Source: Picochlorum sp. 'celeri'
Taxonomy: Eukaryota; Chlorophyta; Trebouxiophyceae
DNA: 64,000 nucleotides
Assembly: GCA_010909725.1 (NCBI GenBank)
Contig: JAACMV010000015.1
Coordinates: 620,001 to 684,000, forward strand
Direction: 5' to 3'
This document shows positions 31,027-40,300 of the stretch, piece after piece. The stretch's first letter is position 1. Each line of letters begins with the position of its first letter. The position numbers and the translations under genes were made by a program. A model generated the notes under the pieces. It saw only the letters and a list, made by a program, of their open reading frames with translations, made no database searches and had not been told where the DNA came from.

Positions 31027-32442
31027 CTAAATCTCAGCATCAAACACGATGGAATCCCTGGAAGGTGGTCTACAGACAAAAAGAACTTTCCCAAGGATGG
31101 AGGAATGGTCTGGGATATCCTTAAGCTCCAGTACATCAAACGAGGTACTATTTGCTCCAATACCTATGTAGTATGACGTCGGATCATCAGTGGTTTCTGG
31201 ATGAATGTCTATAACGATGATACCTTCACCTTGCAGTTTGAGTGCATCCTTCTGTGTCTGAATCCCTGTCACCCGGCGTAACACCTGGACATCCATACAG
31301 TTGGGTACCTCAATAGCGACTGGGTGCGTTGCCAACGACAAAGATGACCAAGCAGGAAGTGGCAGCCAATCTGAGCTAACACCCTCTTGTGGTATGGAAA
31401 ATTTGCCAAAGACTCCTGATGACGTAACTTTTGGGGCATTTTTCACAGACTCGACGACCAAATTTTGCAATGTTCCAACAAGAGGAATTGGACGGTACCC
31501 TACTTCTTCTTTCATCAACCTAACGACGTCCAATTTAGCAGATTCTGCAGATGACAGGCTTTCCTCACTGTTGTTGGACTCCAACCGTCGCAGAGCCTCC
31601 TTTGCTGTTTCACTTTCTGCCACTTCCAGGCCTTTGGCAACATAATTCTGAGCATCTTCTTCTTTGCTGTTCTCCAAAGCATCTCTGTAGTATTTGAATG
31701 CAAGACAATCTGCAGGAGAATCGGAGAATCCTTCTCGTTCACCCTTCCTTCTCTCTTGCTCCTTCACAGCTCTTGCCAGGATCACACTCTCCTTGTCATC
31801 CAGCTGATTCTCTGCAATGTACTTTGCTGTGGAAACTCTTTGACTTGCTGATAAAAACCTGAGCTCGTGCAGAAGATTTTCCCCTCCAGGTTGGTCAAAA
31901 TACTTCAAATCTGAAAATTCTCCACTTCTTCTCAATGATCCGTAGACCATGCTGCTATTGACCCACGTATTCTGCGTTCTTCTATCGATGCCAGTCATCT
32001 CTTCGATTATACTACCGTCGATTCCTTCTCGCTGCAATTTTGGCAAATATGCTGCAAGTTGGTGCCAGAGGCCTGCCTGAGACTGCAAATTCCTCAACAT
32101 TTCGTCCACGGACAGGTTCTGTTCGACTGGAGCGTCATCATCTGCTGCGTCCATGAATCCTGGTGGTGGCCGGAAGTTCTGGTTGATGGCAACTCCAGGC
32201 GCTTCCGGACTTTTTGGTCCGTCACTACTACCGCCAGGAAGAATCAAAGACCCTCCTCCTGGGCGCTTTGCCGGCCCATCTTCGCCTGGAATCACTAGTT
32301 TTGGGCTTTTATTGTTGTCGAAATTACTTCCACCGAAATTTGGCGAGTAAGCAGCGCTTGGGCGCAATCCTTTCAAGCTGCGTTTGAGAGGAAAAGGATT
32401 GCAAGCACGATTTGCCTTCTGACTAGCACTGAGAGAGTACAT
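31027..32442 (-). CDS. RAF1: RuBisCO accumulation factor 1 (RAF1), plastid
   Basis: Assembly chaperone that clamps Rubisco large-subunit dimers in the plastid stroma. Single exon, 471 residues from the ATG at 32442. A transit peptide (MYSLSASQKANRACNPFPLK, then Ser/Arg-rich) and a Gly/Pro-rich linker of about 85 residues come first. The N-terminal helical domain follows (QAGLWHQLAAYLPKLQREG, IIEEMTGIDRRTQNTWVNSS), then the RLxELRFLSASQR stretch, an acidic linker and the C-terminal beta domain (GYRPIPLVGTLQNLV, LPLPAWSSLSLATHPVAIEV). RAF1 occurs in cyanobacteria and green-type (form IB) plastids, so it is a lineage marker. Confidence 0.9.
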   Translation of the reverse strand: MYSLSASQKANRACNPFPLKRSLKGLRPSAAYSPNFGGSNFDNNKSPKLVIPGEDGPAKRPGGGSLILPGGSSDGPKSPEAPGVAINQNFRPPPGFMDAADDDAPVEQNLSVDEMLRNLQSQAGLWHQLAAYLPKLQREGIDGSIIEEMTGIDRRTQNTWVNSSMVYGSLRRSGEFSDLKYFDQPGGENLLHELRFLSASQRVSTAKYIAENQLDDKESVILARAVKEQERRKGEREGFSDSPADCLAFKYYRDALENSKEEDAQNYVAKGLEVAESETAKEALRRLESNNSEESLSSAESAKLDVVRLMKEEVGYRPIPLVGTLQNLVVESVKNAPKVTSSGVFGKFSIPQEGVSSDWLPLPAWSSLSLATHPVAIEVPNCMDVQVLRRVTGIQTQKDALKLQGEGIIVIDIHPETTDDPTSYYIGIGANSTSFDVLELKDIPDHSSILGKVLFVCRPPSRDSIVFDAEI

Positions 32443-32673
32443 TGTGAATTTTATGTTCAATGTTTCTGACAGCACGTGTCACTTCGCGACAAAACGACCA
32501 CGGGTACGCGAGGATTGCAAGAGCATGTTGCCAAAAACGCTTTACCATCAACCACCACCTCTGACCGATAGCCTTAGAAAATGACTTGTGAAAGCCAAGA
32601 GAGCGGCACTTCAATCGAGTCTAAGGAAGTTTTCGTCATTTAAAGTTGATTAAATATATGTATATACATTCAT

Positions 32674-34179
32674 ATGAAATGTAAAAGGCTTCTGGGCAAA
32701 GAATACACGTCCTTTGCAATGGCTCTTTCTTCAATGCAAACCAGTATCGGCGTGAAGACTCGTTGCGTTGATTTTGCGAGGCGTCGGATAGATTTTTCTC
32801 ACCCTAGACAGAGTTATTGCGTATTTAATCGTTCTGAGAGATGTTTGAATGCAACACGAGCATCTTCTGCAGAGGGCCGAGAGACAGGCAGAAATTCTCA
32901 GGACCACATGGGTTCAGAGAGTGATATCGATGATGATGTCGCTCCCAAACTGATGGAGACTAACATGCTTGTATGGGAAGAATTACTCTCTTCCCCTGAG
33001 CCAGAAATATTTGGTCCCCGAGCGAGAAGTGCTTCGGATGCTGGTGTCCTTCGTAGAAAGGGGCACCTGAAGGAGCAAGATAAATTCATCCAATTTTTAT
33101 TGGATATGCATGAGACCCATACTAGTTTGGAAGTTATGGAAAAGTTGGATAAATGGATATCTGAACATAGAAGAGAGCCGAGGGCTTCAAAGCTCCGGCG
33201 AATGGTCCCAACAGTGGAGGTCTTCTATACTCCATTGCGTATGGTTGAAGCTTTCCTTGAGTATGACGAGTTTTTCGCTCTGTCTAGGCGCCAATATGTT
33301 CCACCCAATTTCGCTGAAATCAGACACATTTTGAATATTGCTCAAGTTCATTCATCAGCTGATACCTTGAAGCTTTTGACATTCGATGCAGATGGAACTT
33401 TGTATGCTGATGGAGCTCATATGCAGCACGACAATGATATGATTCATTTAATCATATCCCTGATGAAGAGAGGCGTACATGTAGCTATCGTGACAGCGGC
33501 AGGCTATCCGAATGATGCAGATAAATTTGAGCAACGTGTAGAAGGATTGTTGGCTGCCTTCTCCAGATTAGACTTGCCCAAGTCGGTGACTGACAGATTC
33601 CACATCATGGGAGGCGAATGTAACTACCTTTTACGAGTGGCAACGTGTGACAAGACATATCGAAGAAGGTTGGAGTTTGTTCCAGAGGAAGAGTGGAAAT
33701 CCAGTTATATGATGTCGTGGAAGCAGGAAGATATCAACAATCTGCTGACCAAGGCAGAGTCGATGTTATTGGATGGCGCAGCACGACTGCGACTTCCTGT
33801 GGATGTTCTTCGGAAAGAGAGAGCTGTGGGCGTGATTCCGAAAGGCCCGACAATCTATGAAGTTTTAGAAGATTTAGCTATTGTAGTTCAGACTCGACTC
33901 GAGAGTGATCTCCCATTTTGTGCTTTTAATGGAGGTAATGATGTTTTTGTGGACGTTGGAAACAAACTACTGGGCTTACAAGCCCTGATGAACTATCTGA
34001 ATTTTTCACCTGAGCAAGTACTGCACGTTGGAGATCGTTTTACTGATTCTGGGAATGATTCAGCTACGAGGGACTGCTGTCCAATTCTATGGGTAGCCAA
34101 TCCAGAGGAAACATACTTTTTTATTCACCTGATGCTCCAGGACATCAAGAGACTTCAGGATTATGCTTATATAGAATAA
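32674..34179 (+). CDS. ISN1: IMP-specific 5'-nucleotidase (ISN1 family)
   Basis: HAD-fold phosphatase hydrolysing IMP to inosine. Single exon, 501 residues. The core follows yeast Isn1: RRQYVPPNFAEIRHILNIAQ, the HAD nucleophile loop LLTFDADGTLYADG (about 235), GVHVAIVTAAGYP, IMGGECNYLLR, EEWKSSYMMSW, FNGGNDVFVDVGNKLLGLQ and HVGDRFTDSGND near the end. The first 70 residues are an added basic, Ser-rich, Met-rich extension (ALSSMQTSIGVKTRCVDFAR) suggesting organelle import, which yeast Isn1 lacks. A TGTAA poly(A)-type motif lies at 34200. Confidence 0.93.
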   Translation: MKCKRLLGKEYTSFAMALSSMQTSIGVKTRCVDFARRRIDFSHPRQSYCVFNRSERCLNATRASSAEGRETGRNSQDHMGSESDIDDDVAPKLMETNMLVWEELLSSPEPEIFGPRARSASDAGVLRRKGHLKEQDKFIQFLLDMHETHTSLEVMEKLDKWISEHRREPRASKLRRMVPTVEVFYTPLRMVEAFLEYDEFFALSRRQYVPPNFAEIRHILNIAQVHSSADTLKLLTFDADGTLYADGAHMQHDNDMIHLIISLMKRGVHVAIVTAAGYPNDADKFEQRVEGLLAAFSRLDLPKSVTDRFHIMGGECNYLLRVATCDKTYRRRLEFVPEEEWKSSYMMSWKQEDINNLLTKAESMLLDGAARLRLPVDVLRKERAVGVIPKGPTIYEVLEDLAIVVQTRLESDLPFCAFNGGNDVFVDVGNKLLGLQALMNYLNFSPEQVLHVGDRFTDSGNDSATRDCCPILWVANPEETYFFIHLMLQDIKRLQDYAYIE

Positions 34180-34199
34180 GTTAATAAATTACCTTTACG

Positions 34200-34204
34200 T
34201 GTAA
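34200..34204 (+). terminator. TGTAA poly(A)-signal candidate for ISN1
   Basis: TGTAA 21 nt after the stop codon, in the 147-bp convergent gap before the sterol reductase stop. Confidence 0.45.
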
Positions 34205-34326
34205 CAGATCAGAGCCTCTTCTGAAGATTCTGCTCTCCTTTCTCCACTGCAAAATATTTGAACGGGTACTGGCCAGGGCAAAAATCATCATCATTTGTCA
34301 CAGCTAAACCTTTACATCGCTGCTTA

Positions 34327-35610
34327 TCAATATAAAAATGGAACAATTCTATATGGTACGATTTTGCAGTACTTATCGTAGTCAGCCTTGTATTTCTTTC
34401 TACATGCCTCTTCGTCTCTCAACTCTCGATGAACCAATAAAATTGCAAAATAAATGGCATAAAAGTATGGAACGATGCCAGATTCCGTCCCAGCTGGAAG
34501 GCACCATGCAACACCCATCAGCCAGTCTCCAAAATAATTTATATGCCTCGAGACTCCCCACCAACCTGAGATTATCAGTTTTGTACCCCTTTCTGTTGGC
34601 AGAGTCCTCAAGTGTGCTACAGCAGGATCATTTGGATTTCGACGAAACAAGTCCTTCTGCGAATTAGATCCTCGGAATGTTAAGTAGCCTAGTATTTTCA
34701 AGCAGATAATACCAACCAGAGCTATCCAAGGCAGGGAAGGAGAGCGTGTCACCAATATCCTTGTCTGCAGAGAGTACGTGAACGGCACCCACGCTAAATC
34801 TCCAAAGGCCAACATAAAGCCAAATCCATCTGTGGTGATATCCATTGTCGTCAAAATGGCTCTCTCAAATACTAGAGAGTCTAACACATATATGGCTTGG
34901 AAAATGTTCACCAGAACCATCGGGGCAGAGATTGTCCCTGTCATTGAAAGCTGCTTGTGCGCCATGCCCAGGTTGAGGATTACCCAACCAATCAGCCCGG
35001 GATAGAGTTCACAGAATTCTTTTAAATCCAAGGATCCAACACGAGGATTTAGTTCACGCCCAAGAAAGAATTCATAAATTACATTCCCCGTACAGCTTCC
35101 TTCAGAAGCAAGGAGCCTGCCAGGCACAAATGATCTGGCATACAAGTAGGCAGAGAACACCAGAGAGAAACCTATCGCAGATGTCATTAACGGAACATAG
35201 TTGTCATACAGCCACGACAAATTCAAATCATTCCTGACAAATCCAAAATATAGTGCTAAACTGACCGTTATAACAAAGTTCTTTAGGCCTGTCAGCTTGT
35301 ATGTCAGCCTTGAGCCATCTGCCAATTTTGTTCCTTCGATTTTTTCTCCTGGTAGAATTAAATGCAAAGCCACTTGGAACAATAGCCACCCCAGGAAAAC
35401 AAGGGTAGCGTCCCATGTGAATATTCTGAAATCCCAGGACAAAGACCTCAGCGGCGAGCCAAGACTGAAACAAGTCTCAGCGTGGCACAGGAAAACAAGG
35501 GCATAACACACAGCGGGCAATCCTAAGATGATTCCTAAAGGCCCGACCACTGGTCCAAAGAACTCATAATGATGGCTATCGACCGAGGTATCAATATTTC
35601 TGGTGGCCAT
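34327..35610 (-). CDS. Delta(14)-sterol reductase (ERG24/FACKEL family)
   Basis: NADPH-dependent membrane enzyme reducing the C14-C15 double bond in sterol synthesis, normally in the ER. Single exon, 427 residues from the ATG at 35610, with about eight to ten hydrophobic segments. Diagnostic blocks: FFLGRELNPRVG, ELYPGLIGWVILNLG, GFMLAFGDLAWVPFTYSLQ, SGWWGVSRHINYFGDWLMG and the C-terminal YKADYDKYCKIVPYRIVPFLY. The end and the GWWG block favour C-14 reductase over 7-dehydrocholesterol reductase. The open frame continues upstream through a tRNA gene (giving EWLRRQ), but that part is not coding. The gene's promoter region thus contains the permuted tRNA-Ser. Confidence 0.93.
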   Translation of the reverse strand: MATRNIDTSVDSHHYEFFGPVVGPLGIILGLPAVCYALVFLCHAETCFSLGSPLRSLSWDFRIFTWDATLVFLGWLLFQVALHLILPGEKIEGTKLADGSRLTYKLTGLKNFVITVSLALYFGFVRNDLNLSWLYDNYVPLMTSAIGFSLVFSAYLYARSFVPGRLLASEGSCTGNVIYEFFLGRELNPRVGSLDLKEFCELYPGLIGWVILNLGMAHKQLSMTGTISAPMVLVNIFQAIYVLDSLVFERAILTTMDITTDGFGFMLAFGDLAWVPFTYSLQTRILVTRSPSLPWIALVGIICLKILGYLTFRGSNSQKDLFRRNPNDPAVAHLRTLPTERGTKLIISGWWGVSRHINYFGDWLMGVAWCLPAGTESGIVPYFYAIYFAILLVHRELRDEEACRKKYKADYDKYCKIVPYRIVPFLY

Positions 35611-35758
35611 TGCGTCGAGTGAGGCTAATGCGCCAGGACGCCTCGTGGGACTGTGTTGCGGGAAGCAAGCGAGCAACAACTTACAATTGACCGAAACTTC
35701 ACTGCAAAATCTAAAAAAAATACATGCGCAGACAAACAAAAAGTACTGGGCAAGGTAC

Positions 35759-35763
35759 AAAAA
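35759..35763 (-). terminator. Pol III T-run terminator for the permuted tRNA-Ser
   Basis: Five Ts on the minus strand, right after a TCATTC-TTTT-GAATGA hairpin that directly follows the 5'-half of the tRNA. Confidence 0.6.
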
Positions 35764-35780
35764 GTCATTCAAAAGAATGA

Positions 35781-35899
35781 TAGCAGGCTGGCGCCTTAAC
35801 CACTCGGCCAAAGCAGCGGTCCAATCGGACGAAATCACTTTTGCAACTATTACGTCGCTGCCTGCAGGATTCGAACCTACGCGACTTTCGTCACCAGCT
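35781..35899 (-). tRNA. Circularly permuted tRNA-Ser(GCU) gene
   Basis: On the minus strand the 3' half comes first (35899 down to 35856) and the 5' half second (35817 down to 35781), with a 38-nt spacer (35818-35855). Rejoined in the right order they form a complete tRNA-Ser. Acceptor GCTGCTT (35811-35817) pairs with AGGCAGC (35857-35863), one G-U. The D-arm begins GCCGAGTGGTTAAGGC; anticodon stem CCAGC pairs with GCTGG (35894-35898). The loop carries anticodon GCT (35882-35884 mirrored as 35784-35782), a variable arm GAC-GAAA-GTC follows, and the T-arm is GTAGG-TTCGAAT-CCTGC. The discriminator is G and no CCA is encoded. The break is between positions 37 and 38, the canonical intron site. 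Leader GGCAG can pair with CTGCT of the 5' half to make a bulge-helix-bulge for the splicing endonuclease. Confidence 0.9.
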
Positions 35900-36203
35900 A
35901 CACTGCCTTTGAAAGAATCAAAGAGGTGTCAATCGTGAATTTCCTGCAGTATTTGACCATATGGAATACCCCATTCTCGCCGTACCGTCCCACAGCGCCA
36001 GCGATATGAGTGGATTATGGAACAAAAAGCATGTTGGCATACATAATACTCCATGTCAGCTGCCACAGCACCAGAAGGCAAGCCACCATTCCGTGATGGT
36101 TGTCCCTCGCACTTGTCTCATGACACCTGGGATCATTCATGATTATGTTTCACGACTATTGTTCTGCAAAATTTCAATATAATATCCATATAGTTATATA
36201 GTT
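35900..36203. other. Gap upstream of Dcp2
   Basis: 304 bp holding the tRNA leader and the Dcp2 promoter. A 73-codon open frame here (35961-36182) has no protein-like features. Confidence 0.35.
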
Positions 36204-37100
36204 ATGGCAGATCCTTCTCCGGATCTTCTGGATGATCTTTGTGTTCGTTTTATTTTGTCACTTCCAGCAACAGAGTTAGAGTGCGTGTGCCGTTTTGATT
36301 CGTGATCCCCATACGGCAGTTCATTTCACATTCGTTTTGATATTGGATATCACAGGTCCTTTGAGCGACTTCTATTCTCAGTGGAACAGGCATGGTGGCA
36401 CTATGAAGACCACGTTCGTCACAAGTATGGTCTTCGGTCTCTTGGGTTGAAACAATTTACTGGTCTCATTTTCGAAAAATGCCCTGGTTTAGAACCCTTT
36501 CGTGGGTCTTTAGAGCAGATATATACAGCTTTCAATGAGTACAAGAGAACAGTTCCTGTGCGTGGTGCAATCCTCTTGGATCCGAAAATGAAAAAATGCC
36601 TCCTGGTTCGAGGTTTCAAGGAAGGGTCTGGCTGGGGATTTCCCAAGGGCAAGCTGTCTCTTAATGAGACTGACGAAGAATGTGCAATCAGAGAAGTTTT
36701 GGAGGAGACTGGATTCGATATCACAGATAAATTGGTGAAAAAACACTACATTCAGTTGACACTTGGAGACCAAGCAACTAAATTATTTATAGTCCAAGGT
36801 GTCCAAGAAGATACGTTGTTCGCTCCACATGTTAGAGGAGAAATCGGAGCGTTTGGTTGGCATCTGATAGACGATCTGCCTTCTTCCAAGGCAGAGAGCA
36901 AGCGCCTCTTTGTGAATGAACTTGGTGGCCGGCACAAATTCTTCAATGTCTGGCCATATATGAAAAAATTAAAATCTTGGATTGCAAATCATGCAAAGAA
37001 CGCATCCGAGAGTTCTCAAAAAGGCAGTGCCTTGAAAAACTTTTCTTTTGATGCGCAAGATATAGCAAATAGTATCGATACAGCTCTTCAATGTGCTTGA
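36204..37100 (+). CDS. DCP2: mRNA-decapping enzyme Dcp2
   Basis: Nudix hydrolase that removes the m7G cap and commits mRNA to 5'-3' decay. Exons 36204-36286 and 36356-37100 over a 69-nt intron encode 275 residues. The splice (phase 2) joins ELECV to SFERLLFSVEQAWWHYED, completing the N-terminal regulatory domain (box A). The Nudix box reads GWGFPKGKLSLNETDEECAIREVLEETGFD with all catalytic glutamates, and Dcp2 box B follows (WPYMKKLKSWI). The protein ends about 45 residues after box B, so the long unstructured tail of yeast Dcp2 is absent. The donor GTGCCG is weak; a neighbouring GT could be used instead. Confidence 0.95.
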
Positions 37101-37166
37101 GTTGGTGTCCTCATTCAAACGTCCTTTTGTATTCTTGGGCAGTGTCTTTGCAAATTGCTTGAAACA

Positions 37167-37171
37167 TGTAA
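37167..37171 (+). terminator. TGTAA poly(A)-signal candidate for Dcp2
   Basis: TGTAA 67 nt after the stop codon, before the APC1 start at 37366 on the same strand. Confidence 0.4.
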
Positions 37172-37365
37172 TCTCACAAATTTATCGGTTCGTCTAGGCC
37201 AATCATTTACGTGATTCTTCTTTTGACATTGCACAATATATAATGGATCCTAGGATAGTTGTATGAGATTGAAAATCGCATGGATCCATCTTTTCCATGT
37301 AGAGAGAAATCGTACATGAACGGTACGCACCTACAGTGGCCTGACGCCAGAATAAATCAATCAAA

Positions 37366-40300
37366 ATGATTCCAGGAAAACCGACCAAGGTTTACCTTCC
37401 TGACGATGTTCGTCGCGCTTCTTTATCAGCATCAAACGAAGCCCCAATACCGATAGAGGACGACGAATGGATTGAATCGCAAGTCGTTCATCCTTTGTAT
37501 CGAGAGCTTCATTCTGACGGGTACGCTTTGTTTTCGATATTAAGTATTGTAATTCGTATGTTTGACGTATTTGAATGCGTTTCAATTCGTATGGAGTCCC
37601 ACCCAACCGGAATTTCTGTCGAGCAGGTGTTCAACTGCCAGGGAGCTAGAGTTACAGCGACTGATCGAGAAGGAGGATTACCTGTGGTACAGCAATAAGA
37701 CTTCATCGAATAGATGGCTGCTACAAAAGATCAAAGTCCGAGAAGTGGGAGATACCTCCTCCAGGATCTCCCCAACCAAGATAGCCTGGGTATTTTTGGA
37801 GAGCTGTAGTACATCCAGGCCTGTACCATGTCTTCTGAAAGGGCGTTTGCTGTACATCTATGACCTCAGCTCCTCCAACAAGATAATTCCTCTCCTGGAG
37901 CACTATGATAGTATCTTTCCCACGTATCGAGGTGTGCTGCTCGTAAATCATTCTGCGAACAAGATTTCCTTTTTGAAGCATCATGAAGAGCCTATGATTG
38001 ATGTTCGCATCCCTGACGGGGAAAGAATAGGAAAAGTTGTCTGGTCTTCATCTCGGCTTCCTATAGTAGCAACTTATGTATCTATTGGACAATGCATGTC
38101 CATTCGACTGTGGAGGGTTGTCGTTCGCCAGGGTGGGGAGATTCATTTGGAAGGGCTGAAGGAGAAAAAAATCCGTGGGCAAGTACACATTGAGATGCTC
38201 GAGGAAAGCCAGACTGGAAATCATATTCTCGTATTGAATGATGCTGGACAGGATTCGAGATCTAGTGAAGGATCATCCGTGATCCTGTGGTACTTGAAAG
38301 ACTTTGTTGTTACTGGTGAGAAGGTTATGGATGCTTCAATAATGAAAATTCTCCCTCTTCATGTGGACGTTTCTAGTCGATTCCTGTTGGCTCTGTTGAG
38401 AGATGGATCTTTATGCCTTTGGAGTTCAGACGGAGAGAGAAGACTCTTCGACTTGGTCTTACAAACAGAACAGGAACATGCATTGATTTGCCTCGCACCA
38501 GGACACTGTGTGCCATTCCCAACAGCAACGGCATTTGGAGACATATCCGATGTTTCGGGCTGTAACGCTACTATCAAATCTCTTGATGGTGAGGAATCAA
38601 GGGTTCGTCTTTCTATTTTGCCAATCTCATCATGGATGAGGGAGAATTTAGATTGTGTGCATTTCCCTCTAGCCGGGCGAGCGAATGAGCATCTTCTCGA
38701 TTGGAGAAATCTTCTCACACCCGATGAAGAAGTTCAACATATGCTAGAAAATCCATATGACATTTTACAGGAGTCTGACGAGCACTCTAGTATTCTTCAT
38801 AATGTGTTCAGGGAAAGCCACGAGCCAAACAAAATTTCAGAGAACCATTTCTTATCTGAATTATGTCTCAATGCTCTTGATATGCATCTCGTGCACGAAG
38901 GAATGGGCAAGTATAGCAATCCTTTGCCAAATTATAATTTACTTTGTGGGAATGAAACCGGCAAGCGCACGAAAGATGCTATTGAGATTTGCAGCCATGT
39001 GAAGGATCTGTGCCGTCTGTTCAATGATGAGGAGCATCCAGAGATCTTAAGGAATGGATCTCTGTCCATTGCAAGAGCTATGACTGATTACTTAGTCATA
39101 AACAAGTGGACGTTAGAAGACGTCCAGAAACTTCCTTTCAACCTTGCAATACCGGTATTTCTCCTCCTGAAAATTGCCGCAACTGATCCCAATCAACTGC
39201 AGACTGCATCTGGTTTTGTTCTTCTGGATCGACCAGACTTTGCGGCGCAGTCAAAAATTTGGAGCTTACAAGATCCAGCTTATAATATGTTCCATGAGGA
39301 TGTGATTATTCCAAGGATGGATGAGGACGTCAATAGTATATTGGAAAGCATCGATGGCTATGTTGATAACCTCACTCCAGAAATGATGGAGCACAGGTTT
39401 GGTAGAGATACTCGTGTATTCGAAGCTAGAAAAATTCTGTCTTCTTCTGACCCAGTTCCACTTTTCCTCAATGATTCTGCACATGCAGGAGAAGCGGACA
39501 TGCAACAGCAGCAGCTGAAACTCCTTAGCAACAGAACTCTTGCAGTTTGTGTTGGTAGGGGTGCGATGGCGCTCTGCACCCATCAATCTCTCCCAACAGA
39601 GCCACTTAACATCTGCAGAGTAAATCTATCAGGACGTGTTGTTGATAGGAACGATGCTATCGTCAATCTTGATTTGACGCAGGAGTTGCCAGCTCCAGGA
39701 GGGGGTGCTGTTTGCAAATTGACAGCATGGCCAGAGTTTCACAATGGAGTTGCTTCTGCTCTCCGGATAGCACCCGGTGGAACGCTCAGTAGAACATGGA
39801 TTGTTTATAACAAATCAGATGAACCATCATATGAGCATGCAGGTATCCTGCTGGGGCTAGGTCTGACAGGGCAACTATCCTGCTTGACAATGACAGATTT
39901 GTACAGCTATTTAAGCCATGAACATGATCCCACATTAGTTGGCGTCTTGTTAGGAACGAGTTCTTCAAAAAGATGCTCAATGGATTCTACCCTCACAAAG
40001 ATGTTATTTTTGCATTTGCCAGCAAGACATCCAATAGGGTATCCAGACTTGGAGATTTCACCAGTAGTCCAATGTGCATCCCTAATTGGGCTGGGGCAAT
40101 TGTATTTGGGCTCAGCGCAAAGGTAAATTTATTCTAATATTTTATATACACGCGCTGTTTGGTTTATTCGCTGTTTGAGTTTTGCAGGTCGATAGTAGAA
40201 ACATTGTTACAGGAAATTGAGAGAAGTCCAAGACAGGACGGCGAGGACAAGAAACAAGTAAATGTATGTAACTGCCTTTCGGTGAACAGCGATAATATAT

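Noticed and set aside
35611..35838. N-terminal extension of the sterol reductase
   Set aside because: The frame stays open but translates the tRNA 5' half; the family start fits the Met at 35610.
35961..36182. 73-codon open frame
   Set aside because: No domain, signal or coding-like composition; it overlaps the Dcp2 promoter.
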